Source of the DNA: Streptomyces sp. NBC_01237
Lineage (GTDB): Bacteria; Actinomycetota; Actinomycetes; Streptomycetales; Streptomycetaceae
Length of the DNA: 64,000 nucleotides
Direction of reading: 5' to 3'
NCBI RefSeq assembly: GCF_035917275.1
Contig: NZ_CP108509.1
Location: forward strand, 1,054,001 to 1,118,000
Part shown: positions 16,455 through 25,302 of the stretch, piece after piece
How the letters are laid out: each line of letters opens with the position of its first letter
How positions within the stretch are numbered: position 1 is the first letter of the stretch
Translations under genes and position numbers: made by a program
Notes under the pieces: generated by a model
Database searches by the model: none
Seen by the model: the letters and a program-made list of their open reading frames with translations, nothing else
What the model was told of the DNA's origin: nothing

Positions 16455-18056
16455 GTGAACACCCTCCGCCCGGCCGTGCGCCGCGCCTCGGCCGCGGGCC
16501 TCGCGCTCGCCGCCTGTCTCACCGCTTCCCCCACCGCGGCCACGGCCGCCGCACCCCCCGGCACGGACCGCGACCGCACCACGACGGCCGCCGACACCAC
16601 CGGGGCCGGGCTCGGCCGCTACTACCGCCAGCACCTCGACTGGGGAACCTGCGTCAAGGGCCCCGACGACACGATGGGCCGGGACCTGGAGAAGGCCGGT
16701 GTACGGTGCGCGGACGTGACCGTACCGCTCGACTACGCCGACCCCCGGGGCCGTACGATCACCGTCGCGATATCCCGGCTCAAGGCCACCGACACCCGCC
16801 GCCGGATCGGCTCGGTCCTCCTCAACAACGGCGGCCCCGGCGGTTCCGCCATCGAATCACCGCCGGATGTCCGCAAGGCGATGAAACGGGTCGGACCGCG
16901 CTACGACATCATCGGCTTCGACCCGCGCTTCGTCGGCCGCAGCACCCCGCTGGACTGCGACTGGCCCGTCGGCACCTCCATCTCCTCGGCCGGTCTCGGC
17001 CGGGCGTCGTTCGAGCGACAGATCACCCTCCACAAGAGCCTGGCCGACAAGTGCCGCACCGCGAACGCGCCGGTGCTGCCCCACGTCAGCACCCGCAACA
17101 CGGCCCGCGACATGGACGTCATCAGGGGCACGCTCGGCGAGCGGAGGATCTCCTACCTGGGCTACTCGTACGGTACTTACCTGGGCACCGTCTACACGCA
17201 GATGTTCCCCGGCCGCTACGACCGCATGGTCCTCGACGGTGCGCTCGCCCCGCAGGACTACAGCCCCCGGCTGCTCCAGGGCGCCGAGGGCGAGAACGAG
17301 CGGGCGCTCTCCGACTGGGCCGCCTGGGCGGCGGAGCACGATGACACCTACGGCCTCGGCCGCACCCGCGCCGAGGTGCTCGCCACCGTCGACCGGGTCT
17401 ACACGGCGTCCGCACGCGGCCCGCTGACCGTCGGCACCGCCCCCGATGTCTTCCGCATCGACGACACCCAGGTGCCGTTCCTCCTGATCGCCGGGGTCGC
17501 CGACGACAGCGAAGGGGAGCGGGCCGCCTTCGGCGAGCAGGTGTCCGTGCTCGCCAGGGCCGCGGACGGCCGGCCGACCCGGCTGTCGCCGCAGTTCGCG
17601 GCGATGCTGCGGCGTGCGCTGATGGGTGAGGACGCGCAGTCGGGCAGCGTACAGTCCGCGATCATCTGCGGGGACAAGGCGGCGCCGCGCGACCCGGAGG
17701 TCTACTGGCGGGACATCGAGCGCAGCCGCGCCGCGCACCCGCTGTTCGGCCCGCTGGCCAACAACATCGGCCCGTGCGCCTTCTGGGACCGGCCGCGCGA
17801 GAAGCCCACGCGGGTGCGGCGCGACGCCCCGGCACTGATCGTGGCCGCCACCGGTGACCCGCGTACGACCTACCGGAGCAGCGTCGCGCTGCACGGCATG
17901 CTGCCGAGCTCCCGGCTGATCACGCTCAAGGGTGCCAACCGCCACGCGGTCTACGGCCTTTACGGCAACGCGTGCGTGGATGCCGAGGTCAACACGTACC
18001 TGGCCACCGGCAAGCTGCCCGCGCACGACCGGACCTGTGTCAAGCGGCCCGGCTGA
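16455..18056 (+). CDS. Secreted tripeptidyl aminopeptidase (S33 alpha/beta-hydrolase)
   Basis: A 533-residue exported serine peptidase of the Streptomyces Tap/SlpD/SlpE type, which removes tripeptides from the N-termini of extracellular proteins. A Sec signal peptide covers about residues 1-35 (LALAACLTASPTAATAAA). The oxyanion strand is NNGGPGGS. The catalytic triad appears as Ser238 in GYSYGTYLG, Asp in ATGDPRTTY and His in GANRHAVYG, followed by the C-terminal TAP-like domain. GTG 16455 is chosen as start because CAAGGAGA lies just upstream; in-frame codons further up would precede the signal peptide with an arginine-rich run. It has its own terminator and appears monocistronic. Confidence 0.93.
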   Translation: MNTLRPAVRRASAAGLALAACLTASPTAATAAAPPGTDRDRTTTAADTTGAGLGRYYRQHLDWGTCVKGPDDTMGRDLEKAGVRCADVTVPLDYADPRGRTITVAISRLKATDTRRRIGSVLLNNGGPGGSAIESPPDVRKAMKRVGPRYDIIGFDPRFVGRSTPLDCDWPVGTSISSAGLGRASFERQITLHKSLADKCRTANAPVLPHVSTRNTARDMDVIRGTLGERRISYLGYSYGTYLGTVYTQMFPGRYDRMVLDGALAPQDYSPRLLQGAEGENERALSDWAAWAAEHDDTYGLGRTRAEVLATVDRVYTASARGPLTVGTAPDVFRIDDTQVPFLLIAGVADDSEGERAAFGEQVSVLARAADGRPTRLSPQFAAMLRRALMGEDAQSGSVQSAIICGDKAAPRDPEVYWRDIERSRAAHPLFGPLANNIGPCAFWDRPREKPTRVRRDAPALIVAATGDPRTTYRSSVALHGMLPSSRLITLKGANRHAVYGLYGNACVDAEVNTYLATGKLPAHDRTCVKRPG

Positions 18057-18075
18057 GCCGGCCGGAGCCGGTGAC

Positions 18076-18106
18076 GGGCGCGGCCGGGCCTGCCCCGGCC
18101 GCGCCC
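18076..18106 (+). terminator. Hairpin terminator after aminopeptidase
   Basis: A perfect 13-bp GC-rich stem (GGGCGCGGCCGGG) with a 4-base loop, 20 bp after the stop codon. Confidence 0.7.
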
Positions 18107-18176
18107 GCGCCGCCTGCCGTACGGGGGTGCTTCGCCGCGCCGGCGTTCCGCGTCCGCCGCGGGGGCGGCACGCAGA

Positions 18177-18195
18177 CGAGGTTAGGGTAACCTAA
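18177..18195 (+). promoter_or_regulatory. DmdR1/IdeR-type iron box at AraC gene
   Basis: CGAGGTTAGGGTAACCTAA matches 16 of 19 positions of the actinobacterial iron box TTAGGTTAGGCTAACCTAA. It ends 4 bp before the ATG of the AraC regulator, so the iron-loaded repressor would block initiation directly. I count it as strong evidence that this regulator is made only under iron limitation. Confidence 0.88.
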
Positions 18196-18199
18196 GTTC

Positions 18200-19057
18200 A
18201 TGCCGATCACCCTTCCCCGTCACCAGCGCGGCGAGGCCCCCTCGACAGTCCCGCTCCAATGGGCCGAACCGCCGGGCGGTGGCGGCGAGGTGGCCGACCC
18301 CTATCTGCTCACCACATCGGTCTTCGACGGCACCGGGCCGAAGGGGCCGCCGACCTCCGCGGTGCACACGCACACCGACGCGCTCCTGGTCTGGCCGCAC
18401 TTCGGTTCGCTGACGCTGCACACGCGCACCACGGTGCGCCGGCTCATACCCGGACAGGGGGCCTGGCTGCCGCCCGGCACCCCGCACGCCGCGTTCCACG
18501 AGCCGGGCAGCGTCTGCTGCTACACCTATGTGGCGCGGGCGGCCGCCCCGCCGCAGTGGTCGTCCCCGCGGCCGATGAAGGTGGGCCGCGCGCTCCAGGA
18601 GATGCTGCTGCATCTCGACGCGACCTCGATGCCCGACGATCTCCGGCTGCGGACGCAGCGCGTCATCATCGAGATGCTGGAGGAGGACACGCATCCGGTG
18701 ATCGAGGTACCGGTACCGGAGGACTGGCGGATCCGGGTCCTTGCCGACGATGTCATGCGCGACCCGGAGAGCGACCGCTCACTGGAGGAGTGGGCGGCCC
18801 GGCACGCGCTGAGCGTGCGCACCGTCACCCGGGCCTTCGGCCGCGATGTCGGTATGCCGTTCACCCGGTGGCGTTCGCTGGTGCGGATGTCCGTCGCCAC
18901 GGCGCTGCTCGCCCAGGGGCGCCCGGTCAATCTCGTCGCGCACCGCTGCGGCTACTCGACCACGAGTGCGTTCTCCGCCGCCTTCCGCCGGGTGACCGGG
19001 GCCAGTCCGACCGAGTATCTGCGCGAGCAGACCGTACCGGCACCGGCCGACCGCTGA
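18200..19057 (+). CDS. AraC-family regulator, iron-regulated
   Basis: A 285-residue regulator. The N-terminal half is a small cupin-like sensing domain (HTHTDALLVWPHFG, LIPGQGAWLPPGTPHAAFHEPG). The C-terminal third (about 185-280) has the two AraC helix-turn-helices: SLEEWAARHALSVRTVTRAF, then the typical VAHRCGYSTTSAFSAAFRRV. An iron box lies immediately before the start, and the siderophore uptake operon begins 350 bp downstream. It therefore probably acts as a co-activator of iron uptake when its ligand, perhaps the ferric siderophore, is present, as AlcR- and YbtA-type regulators do. The ligand is unknown. Confidence 0.9.
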   Translation: MPITLPRHQRGEAPSTVPLQWAEPPGGGGEVADPYLLTTSVFDGTGPKGPPTSAVHTHTDALLVWPHFGSLTLHTRTTVRRLIPGQGAWLPPGTPHAAFHEPGSVCCYTYVARAAAPPQWSSPRPMKVGRALQEMLLHLDATSMPDDLRLRTQRVIIEMLEEDTHPVIEVPVPEDWRIRVLADDVMRDPESDRSLEEWAARHALSVRTVTRAFGRDVGMPFTRWRSLVRMSVATALLAQGRPVNLVAHRCGYSTTSAFSAAFRRVTGASPTEYLREQTVPAPADR

Positions 19058-19282
19058 ACCGGCCCGGCGGGTGAGACCCGCCGGCGACCGTGTCCCCTCA
19101 CCCCTCCCCCGCCCGTTCACCGGCACCTGAGATGTGCCGGGGACGGGCTTTCGGCTGTTGCCGCGCGGCACGATGCACCCCGGATCCGCGCTCCGCCGGA
19201 CATTCGGCGGGATGTGGCCGATTCGCGACGTACCCTGACCGCTCCGCGACCCCCACGGGACTCCCGCCTCCCTAATGTCTCC

Positions 19283-19301
19283 TTAGGTAAGGGTTGCCTT
19301 A
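19283..19301 (+). promoter_or_regulatory. Iron box of the siderophore uptake operon
   Basis: TTAGGTAAGGGTTGCCTTA matches 14 of 19 positions of the iron-box consensus and keeps both arms recognisable. It lies 105 bp before the lipoprotein start, in the 348-bp gap after the AraC gene. A weak 7-bp hairpin at 19120-19140 may end the AraC transcript; nothing else is seen in that gap. Confidence 0.75.
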
Positions 19302-19405
19302 CTTTCTGGTGCGCGGAGTCGTGCACCGTATGACACCCCGCCTTCGGTGGTTTTCCCCCACCCGTGCCACGTCGCACCGAACGCGGTCAGGATTCAAGGA
19401 GAGAC

Positions 19406-20494
19406 ATGTCCACATTCACCCCGGCCCGACGCGGACCGGGCGTCCTGGCCCGCGCGCTGGCCGTGGCGGTCGCCGCCGTCGTCGTCCTGACGGGCTGCGG
19501 CGGCAACGCGTCCGATTCCGACTCGGCCAAGGCGAAGCCCGGTGCCGCCGCGGCCGGCTTCCCCGTGAGCATCAAGCACGGCCACGGGACCACGACAATC
19601 AAACAGAAGCCCAAGCGCGTCGTGGCGGTCAGCTGGATGTCCCTGGACGTGGTCGCGGCGCTGGGTACGGTCCCGGTCGGTGTGGACAAGCAGTGGGGCG
19701 GCGACAAGCAGGGGTACACGCCCTGGTTCCGCAGCACGGCCGAGAAGCTCGGCGGCCCCCTGCCCGAGACGCTGAACTACGGTGACGCGGGCGAGATCGA
19801 CTTCGAGCAGATCCTCTCGCTGGAACCCGACCTCATCGTCGGGCTGTACTCCGGCATCAGCGACGTCGACTACAAGCGCCTCTCCGAGATCGCGCCCACC
19901 CTTCCCTACCTGAAGAAGCCGTGGGACGGCGGGACCTGGCAGGAGATGACCCGCACCATCGGCACGGCGCTGGGCGAGACCAAGAAGGCCGAGAGCCTGG
20001 TCACGGACGTCCAGGGCCAGTTGGCCTCCGTCGCCTCGGACCACCCCGAGTTCAAGGACACGACGTTCACCTACGGGGTCGCCCTGACGCCCGGCTCGAC
20101 GGACCTCGGCCTCTACGTCGACTACGACGCCCGGGTCCGGCTGCTGACCGAGATGGGCTTCAAGAACACCCCGTCGATGAAGGCGATCGCCTCCACCGTC
20201 AAGGGCACCAACTGGTACGGCGGGATCAGCCTGGAGAAGCTCGACAGCATCGAGGCCGACATCTTCGTCGGCTGGGCCAACGGCCCCGACGAGGTCCCTT
20301 ACACCCTCAAGGACCCGCTGTTCACCCGCTGGAAGCCGATCGCCGGGAAGCACTACGCGTTCGTCCAGGACCCGGCGATGGGCATGGCCACCAGCGGACC
20401 GTCGGTGCTCTCCATCCCCTGGGCGATCGAGCGCTACGTCCCGATGCTCGTCGACGCCGTCTCGGGCAAGGGCAACACCGGCGCGGACAAGTGA
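19406..20494 (+). CDS. Ferric-siderophore-binding lipoprotein
   Basis: A 362-residue periplasmic-binding-protein-like receptor of the FepB/FhuD class. It has a lipoprotein signal with lipobox VVLTGCGG, so it is anchored to the outer face of the membrane. The binding fold is indicated by KPKRVVAVSWMSLDVVAALG, EQILSLEPDLIVGLYSG and IEADIFVGWANG. CAAGGAGAG precedes ATG 19406, which also leaves the signal peptide at the N-terminus; the upstream in-frame codon would add a charged leader. It is first in the iron-boxed operon and delivers ligand to the two FecCD permeases that follow. The siderophore type is not readable from sequence. Confidence 0.92.
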   Translation: MSTFTPARRGPGVLARALAVAVAAVVVLTGCGGNASDSDSAKAKPGAAAAGFPVSIKHGHGTTTIKQKPKRVVAVSWMSLDVVAALGTVPVGVDKQWGGDKQGYTPWFRSTAEKLGGPLPETLNYGDAGEIDFEQILSLEPDLIVGLYSGISDVDYKRLSEIAPTLPYLKKPWDGGTWQEMTRTIGTALGETKKAESLVTDVQGQLASVASDHPEFKDTTFTYGVALTPGSTDLGLYVDYDARVRLLTEMGFKNTPSMKAIASTVKGTNWYGGISLEKLDSIEADIFVGWANGPDEVPYTLKDPLFTRWKPIAGKHYAFVQDPAMGMATSGPSVLSIPWAIERYVPMLVDAVSGKGNTGADK

Positions 20495-20541
20495 CCGACC
20501 CCGCCGCTCTCCACAGGTGAAGCCCTCCCCCAAGGACAACC

Positions 20542-21624
20542 ATGACGACCGCCTCACCCACGGGTGACCTCACCACCGGCGCAGAGCGCGATGTGCCGGG
20601 CCCGCGTAACGGCGCGGGCCCGGCCCGGCGCAACCGGTACCGCCTGCTGATCCTGCTCACCGCCGTCGGGCTGCTGCTCGTCATGGCCGTCCTCAGCGTC
20701 ATGGTCGGCGCGCGTTCCATCGCGCCGGGCACGGTGTGGGACGCGCTGTTCCACTTCGACGACTCCGACGAGCACGTCATGGTCCGCGAACTGCGGGTCC
20801 CACGCACCACGATCGGACTGGTCGTCGGCGCGGCACTCGGCCTCAGCGGCGCGCTGATCCAGGCATTCACCCGTAACCCCCTCGCCGATCCCGGCATCCT
20901 CGGCGTCAACGCGGGCGCGAGCCTGGCGGTGACCTTCGCGGTCGCCGTGCTCGGATACACCGGCGCCGGCCAGTTCATCTGGTTCGCGCTGGCGGGGGCC
21001 TTCGGGCTCACCGTGCTGGTGTACACGCTCGGCTCGGTCGGCGCCGGCCGCGGCAGCCCGGTGAAACTCACACTCGCCGGCGTCGCGTTCACCGCCGTGT
21101 GCGGCGGCTTCACCTCCGCCATGGCGCTGAAGAGCACGACCACCTTCGATGTCATGCGGTTCTGGTCGGTCGGCTCCATCGGCGGCCGGTCGCTCGACAT
21201 CCTCCCGGTCGCCCTGCCACTGATCGGCGCCGGACTCGTACTCGGGCTGCTGAGCGCGGGATCGCTCAACGCCCTCGCGCTCGGGGACGACATCGCCCGG
21301 TCCCTGGGCACCCGCCTCGCGGTGACCCGGGTGGTGTTGGTCCTCGCCGTCACCCTGCTGGCCGGAACCGCCGTCGCCGTCGCCGGACCCATCTCGTTCG
21401 TCGGCCTCATGGTGCCCCACATCGTGCGCTGGTTCGTGGGGCCCGACCAGCGCTGGATCCTGCCCGTCACCGTCATCGTCGCCCCGGCCTTCCTGCTGAG
21501 CGCCGACATCATCGGACGCCTGGTGCTCCCCTCCGGGGAACTGCGGGTCGGACTCGTCACCGCGCTCGTCGGCGCCCCCGTACTCGTCGCCCTCGTCCGG
21601 CGCCGGAAGGTGAGCACCCTGTGA
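20542..21624 (+). CDS. FecCD-type iron-siderophore permease, subunit 1
   Basis: A 360-residue membrane protein with about nine to ten hydrophobic helices. FecCD hallmarks are VPRTTIGLVVGAALGLSGA, QAFTRNPLADPGILGVNAGA and the cytoplasmic coupling segment around ALALGDDIARSLG, followed by GPISFVGLMVPHIVRW. It forms half of the channel through which the ferric siderophore crosses the membrane. It starts 47 bp after the lipoprotein gene and overlaps the next permease gene by GTGA, so the two subunits are made together. Confidence 0.94.
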   Translation: MTTASPTGDLTTGAERDVPGPRNGAGPARRNRYRLLILLTAVGLLLVMAVLSVMVGARSIAPGTVWDALFHFDDSDEHVMVRELRVPRTTIGLVVGAALGLSGALIQAFTRNPLADPGILGVNAGASLAVTFAVAVLGYTGAGQFIWFALAGAFGLTVLVYTLGSVGAGRGSPVKLTLAGVAFTAVCGGFTSAMALKSTTTFDVMRFWSVGSIGGRSLDILPVALPLIGAGLVLGLLSAGSLNALALGDDIARSLGTRLAVTRVVLVLAVTLLAGTAVAVAGPISFVGLMVPHIVRWFVGPDQRWILPVTVIVAPAFLLSADIIGRLVLPSGELRVGLVTALVGAPVLVALVRRRKVSTL

Positions 21625-22709
21625 CCGCCGAAGCCGTACCCGCCGCGACCCAAGCCGCACCGGACCGGGTCGACTTCGGCCGGACCACCTGGACCCTGCG
21701 GCGTACCTGGCTGGCTCTGCGCATCGAGCGCCGGTCCGTCCTCGTCTGCGCCGCGCTGGCGCTCACCGTGGTGGCCCTGGGCATCGCCACCCTGGGCTCC
21801 GGGTCCATCTCGTTCACCCCCGGTCAGGTCCTGTCCGCCCTGTTCGACCCGGACGCCGACTCCCGGGCCCGGCTCGTCGTGGTGACCTGGCGGCTGCCCA
21901 GGCTGCTGTTCGCGATCATCTGCGGCGCGGCGCTGGCGATCAGCGGCGCGATCTTCCAGTCGCTCACCAAGAACCCGCTGGGCTCTCCCGACGTGATCGG
22001 TTTCGCCTCCGGTTCGTACGCGGGCGCGAGCGTCGTGATGCTGCTGCTCGGCACCGCCAACTACCTGGCGGTCGCCACGGGTTCACTCGTCGGCGGGGCC
22101 GCGACCGCGCTGCTGGTGTACGTGCTGGCCTACCGCCACGGGCTGCACCCGTTCCGGCTGATCATCGTCGGCATCGCCGTGGGCGCGTTCCTCAGCTCGC
22201 TCACCTCGATGCTGCTCCTCTCCGTCAACCCGCAGCAGGCGATGCTCGCGGCCACCTGGGGGGCCGGCTCACTCAGCGGGCTCGGTTTCGGCCAGCTGTG
22301 GGTGACCATGGCCGTCTTCGTGGTCCTGCTGGCCGGCTCCGCCGCCGTGGTCCGGCCCCTGATCCATCTCGAAATGGGGGACGACACCGCGGTCGCGCTC
22401 GGGGTGAACGCGCAGCGCGCCCGGCTGACGGCCACCGTCGTCGGGGTCGCGCTGACCGCGCTGGTGACCGCGGCGGTCGGCCCGATCGCGTTCATCGCGC
22501 TCGCCGCACCCCAGATCGCCCAGCGTCTGACCCGGAGCTCGACCACCGTGCGGATCCTTCCCGCGTCACTCACCGGTGCCGCGGTCCTGGTCGGCGCCGA
22601 CTTCGTCGCGCAGCGCATCGACCTGCCCGTCGGTGTCGTCACCGTGTCCGTCGGCGGCGCCTATCTGGCCTGGCTGCTCGCCCGCCAGTACGCGGGCAGC
22701 CGCCGATGA
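21621..22709 (+). CDS. FecCD-type iron-siderophore permease, subunit 2
   Basis: A 362-residue second permease subunit, with about ten membrane helices after a 40-residue cytosolic leader. Family signatures are WRLPRLLFAIICGAALAISG, QSLTKNPLGSPDVIGFASG, DDTAVALGVNAQRARL and GPIAFIALAAPQIAQRL. The GTG start overlaps the preceding stop as GTGA. It pairs with the first subunit and the ATPase encoded next. No feature suggests loss of function. Confidence 0.94.
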   Translation: MTAEAVPAATQAAPDRVDFGRTTWTLRRTWLALRIERRSVLVCAALALTVVALGIATLGSGSISFTPGQVLSALFDPDADSRARLVVVTWRLPRLLFAIICGAALAISGAIFQSLTKNPLGSPDVIGFASGSYAGASVVMLLLGTANYLAVATGSLVGGAATALLVYVLAYRHGLHPFRLIIVGIAVGAFLSSLTSMLLLSVNPQQAMLAATWGAGSLSGLGFGQLWVTMAVFVVLLAGSAAVVRPLIHLEMGDDTAVALGVNAQRARLTATVVGVALTALVTAAVGPIAFIALAAPQIAQRLTRSSTTVRILPASLTGAAVLVGADFVAQRIDLPVGVVTVSVGGAYLAWLLARQYAGSRR

Positions 22710-22768
22710 CCGCGCCCGCGGCGCGCCGCCTCCCCGCCCCGTCCCCCCAGCCGCCACAGGAGTACCCC

Positions 22769-23596
22769 GTGACCACCACGACGCAGCACACCCGGACCCC
22801 GGTACCGGCCCGGCTGGAGGTGCGGGACGCGTCGCTCGGCTACGGCCGGCGGCCGGTCTCGGAGCACCTGGACGTACGTATTCCGGACCAGTCCTTCACC
22901 GTCGTCATCGGCCCCAACGCCTGTGGCAAGTCGACCCTGTTGCGGGCCGTGGCCCGGCTGCTGAAACCGACCGCCGGACAGGTGGTGCTCGACGGCCGGT
23001 CCATCGCGAGCTACCGCTCCAAGGAGGTCGCGCGGCTTCTCGGACTGCTGCCGCAGACCTCGCAGGCGCCGGACGGGATCACCGTCGCCGAACTGATCGC
23101 CCGGGGCCGCCACCCGCACCAGGGGCTGCTGCGCCAGTGGACCGAACAGGACGAGCGGGCCGCGCTGGACGCCATGGCGGCCACCTCCGTCACCGAACTG
23201 TCCGGCCGGCTCGTCGACGAACTCTCCGGCGGCCAGCGCCAGCGGGTCTGGGTGGCGATGGTGCTCGCCCAGCAGACCCCCGTCCTGCTGCTGGACGAAC
23301 CGACCACCTTCCTCGACATCGCCCACCAGATCGACCTGCTGGAACTGTTCACCGATCTGCACCGCGCCGGTCACACCCTCGTCGCCGTGCTGCACGACCT
23401 GAACCACGCGGCCCGCTACGCGACCCATCTGATCGCCATGCGCGACGGCCGGGTCGTCGCCGAGGGCGCCCCCGAAGAGGTGGTGACGGCCGAACTCGTA
23501 CGAGAGGTGTTCGATCTCCCCTGCAAGGTCGTGCCCGACCCGGTCACCGGCACCCCGATGGTCGTCCCGCTCACCCGTCAGCGGGACGCGCGGTGA
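22769..23596 (+). CDS. ATP-binding protein of siderophore importer (FepC/FhuC-like)
   Basis: A 275-residue ABC ATPase with every motif intact: Walker A GPNACGKST, Q-loop LLPQTSQAP, signature LSGGQRQRVW, Walker B LLLDEPTTFLD and H-loop VLHDLNH. It energises the two FecCD permeases. GTG 22769 is preferred over the in-frame ATG at 22706 because ACAGGAG stands 8 bases upstream and the protein then begins like its relatives; the ATG overlaps the permease stop (ATGA) and would add 21 Pro/Ala-rich residues. It overlaps the next gene by 4 bp (GTGA). Confidence 0.94.
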   Translation: MTTTTQHTRTPVPARLEVRDASLGYGRRPVSEHLDVRIPDQSFTVVIGPNACGKSTLLRAVARLLKPTAGQVVLDGRSIASYRSKEVARLLGLLPQTSQAPDGITVAELIARGRHPHQGLLRQWTEQDERAALDAMAATSVTELSGRLVDELSGGQRQRVWVAMVLAQQTPVLLLDEPTTFLDIAHQIDLLELFTDLHRAGHTLVAVLHDLNHAARYATHLIAMRDGRVVAEGAPEEVVTAELVREVFDLPCKVVPDPVTGTPMVVPLTRQRDAR

Positions 23597-25302
23597 ACGA
23601 ACCCACCGCCGTCCGCGAGCCCGCCACCGGCACCGGCCCGGCCCACCCGGACCGCGAACCCAGCACCGTACAGGCACTGTTCCGCACCGCGCTCCTGCGA
23701 CAGGGGCGCGGCGGCCGGCTCGTGCTCACCACGCTCTCGTTCATGGTTCACGAACTGTGCGAGGCCCTGGTACCGATCCTCATCGGGATCGTCATCGACC
23801 GGGCTCTGGCCCCTTCGGACAGCTCGGCGCTGATCGGATGGCTCGCGGTGCTCGCCGGGGTGTTCGTCGCCCTGTCCCTGTCCTACCAGCGGGCCTCGTC
23901 GGCCATGGTGAGCGTGTACGGCTACGGCGAACACGCCCTGCGGCAGCGCGCGATGGCCCGGCTGCTGGATCCGCACTCCCTCCTGAGGCGCCCCGGAGCG
24001 GGAGAGTCCCTCTCCCTGGTCTCGTCCGACACCTACCGTGTCGCCGGGGTCTCCTGGAGCGTCGTGCAGCAGGCGTCCACCATCACCGCGATCCTGACCG
24101 CCTCCACCGCCCTGCTGCTGATCTCCGTCCCCCTCGGCCTGGGTGTCATCACCAGCACCGTCCTGGTGCTGCTCGTCATGCGCAGGATCTCGATGCCGCT
24201 GGAGGCACGGGGGCTGGCCGAGCAGAGCTCGGCGGCGCGGGCCGGTGAGGTGGCCACCGACATGATCACCGGACTGCGGGTGGTCATCGGCATGAACGCC
24301 CAGGCCGAGGCGGCGCGCCGCTACCGTGCCGCGAGCGACGAGTCACGGCGCGGCGCCGTCGCCGCCGCACGCGCTGTCCTGGCGTACTCCAACCTCAGCG
24401 TGCTGATGTCCGGTGTGTTCCTCGCCGGGCTCGCCACGGCGTCCGGATACCTCGCTCTCGACGGGCGCATCACCATCGGTCAGCTCGTCACCGTCCTCGG
24501 GCTGGCCCAGTACCTCCAGGGCTCCCTCGCCCATGTCGGCACCTTCGCGTCCAACTGGATCCACAAGCGCGCCTCCGCCCGGCGGCTCAGCGACCTGATC
24601 AACGAACCGCCGCTGATCGACCCCGCGTCGGCCGCGGCCCGCACCGTACCGGCACCCTCCACCCCGGTCTCCGGCACCTCCGACCCGGTTCTGCGCTGGC
24701 ACCCGCCCGGCCGCGAGGAGCCGCTCCAGCTGCGGACCCGCGATCTCGTCGGTGTCGTGCCCCGTCACCCCGCGCACGCCCGGGACCTCAGCGACCGGCT
24801 CGGCTACCGCGTCCCGCTCGACCGCGGTGAACTCCTCATCGACGGGATCGACGCCGTCGACCTCGGCCCCGACCGGGTCCGCGCGCGGATCGCCGCACCG
24901 CCCCACCACGGCGCCCTGTTCTCGGGCACCCTGCGGTCCAACCTCGCCCCCCGCGGCCGCGACGCCGACCCCGCCGTACTCCGGGCGGCGATGCTCGACG
25001 ACGTACTCGAACACCTCGGCGGGGACGGGAGCGACATCGGCGAGCGCGGCCGCAAACTCTCCGGCGGCCAGCGCCAGCGCCTGCTGCTCGCCCGCGCGCT
25101 GCACGCCGGGGCCGACTTCGTCGTCCTCGACGAACCCACCACCGCGGTCGATCCCGCGACCGAACAGCGCATCGCCGAAGGACTGCGCGCCCTGCCCGCC
25201 ACCACCCTGCTGATCACCACCAGCCCCATCCTGCTGTCCGCCTGCGACCGGGTCGTCGACCTCGGCGCCGCCCACCACGAACCGAACGGAACCCCCCGGT
25301 GA
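23593..25302 (+). CDS. ABC half-transporter with degenerate NBD (no Walker A)
   Basis: A 569-residue protein: an exporter-fold membrane domain (about 30-330, six helices) followed by an unusual nucleotide-binding domain. No Gly-rich Walker A loop exists where it should be (after LRWHPPGREE). The Q-loop position reads APPHHGALFSG with His for Gln, and the H-loop is replaced by LLITTSPIL. In contrast the signature LSGGQRQR (about 489-496) and Walker B FVVLDEPTTAVD are perfect. It can therefore donate a signature motif but cannot bind ATP in its own site. It is translationally coupled to its partner, which has the opposite defect. Placement in a siderophore import operon suggests an IrtB-like importer half rather than a drug pump. 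Confidence 0.88.
   Translation: MNEPTAVREPATGTGPAHPDREPSTVQALFRTALLRQGRGGRLVLTTLSFMVHELCEALVPILIGIVIDRALAPSDSSALIGWLAVLAGVFVALSLSYQRASSAMVSVYGYGEHALRQRAMARLLDPHSLLRRPGAGESLSLVSSDTYRVAGVSWSVVQQASTITAILTASTALLLISVPLGLGVITSTVLVLLVMRRISMPLEARGLAEQSSAARAGEVATDMITGLRVVIGMNAQAEAARRYRAASDESRRGAVAAARAVLAYSNLSVLMSGVFLAGLATASGYLALDGRITIGQLVTVLGLAQYLQGSLAHVGTFASNWIHKRASARRLSDLINEPPLIDPASAAARTVPAPSTPVSGTSDPVLRWHPPGREEPLQLRTRDLVGVVPRHPAHARDLSDRLGYRVPLDRGELLIDGIDAVDLGPDRVRARIAAPPHHGALFSGTLRSNLAPRGRDADPAVLRAAMLDDVLEHLGGDGSDIGERGRKLSGGQRQRLLLARALHAGADFVVLDEPTTAVDPATEQRIAEGLRALPATTLLITTSPILLSACDRVVDLGAAHHEPNGTPR

Noticed and set aside
22706..22768. An earlier ATG start for the first siderophore ATPase
   Set aside because: It would add a Pro/Ala-rich leader not typical of the family; ACAGGAG before GTG 22769 supports the later start. 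The upstream ATG is still possible by coupling.
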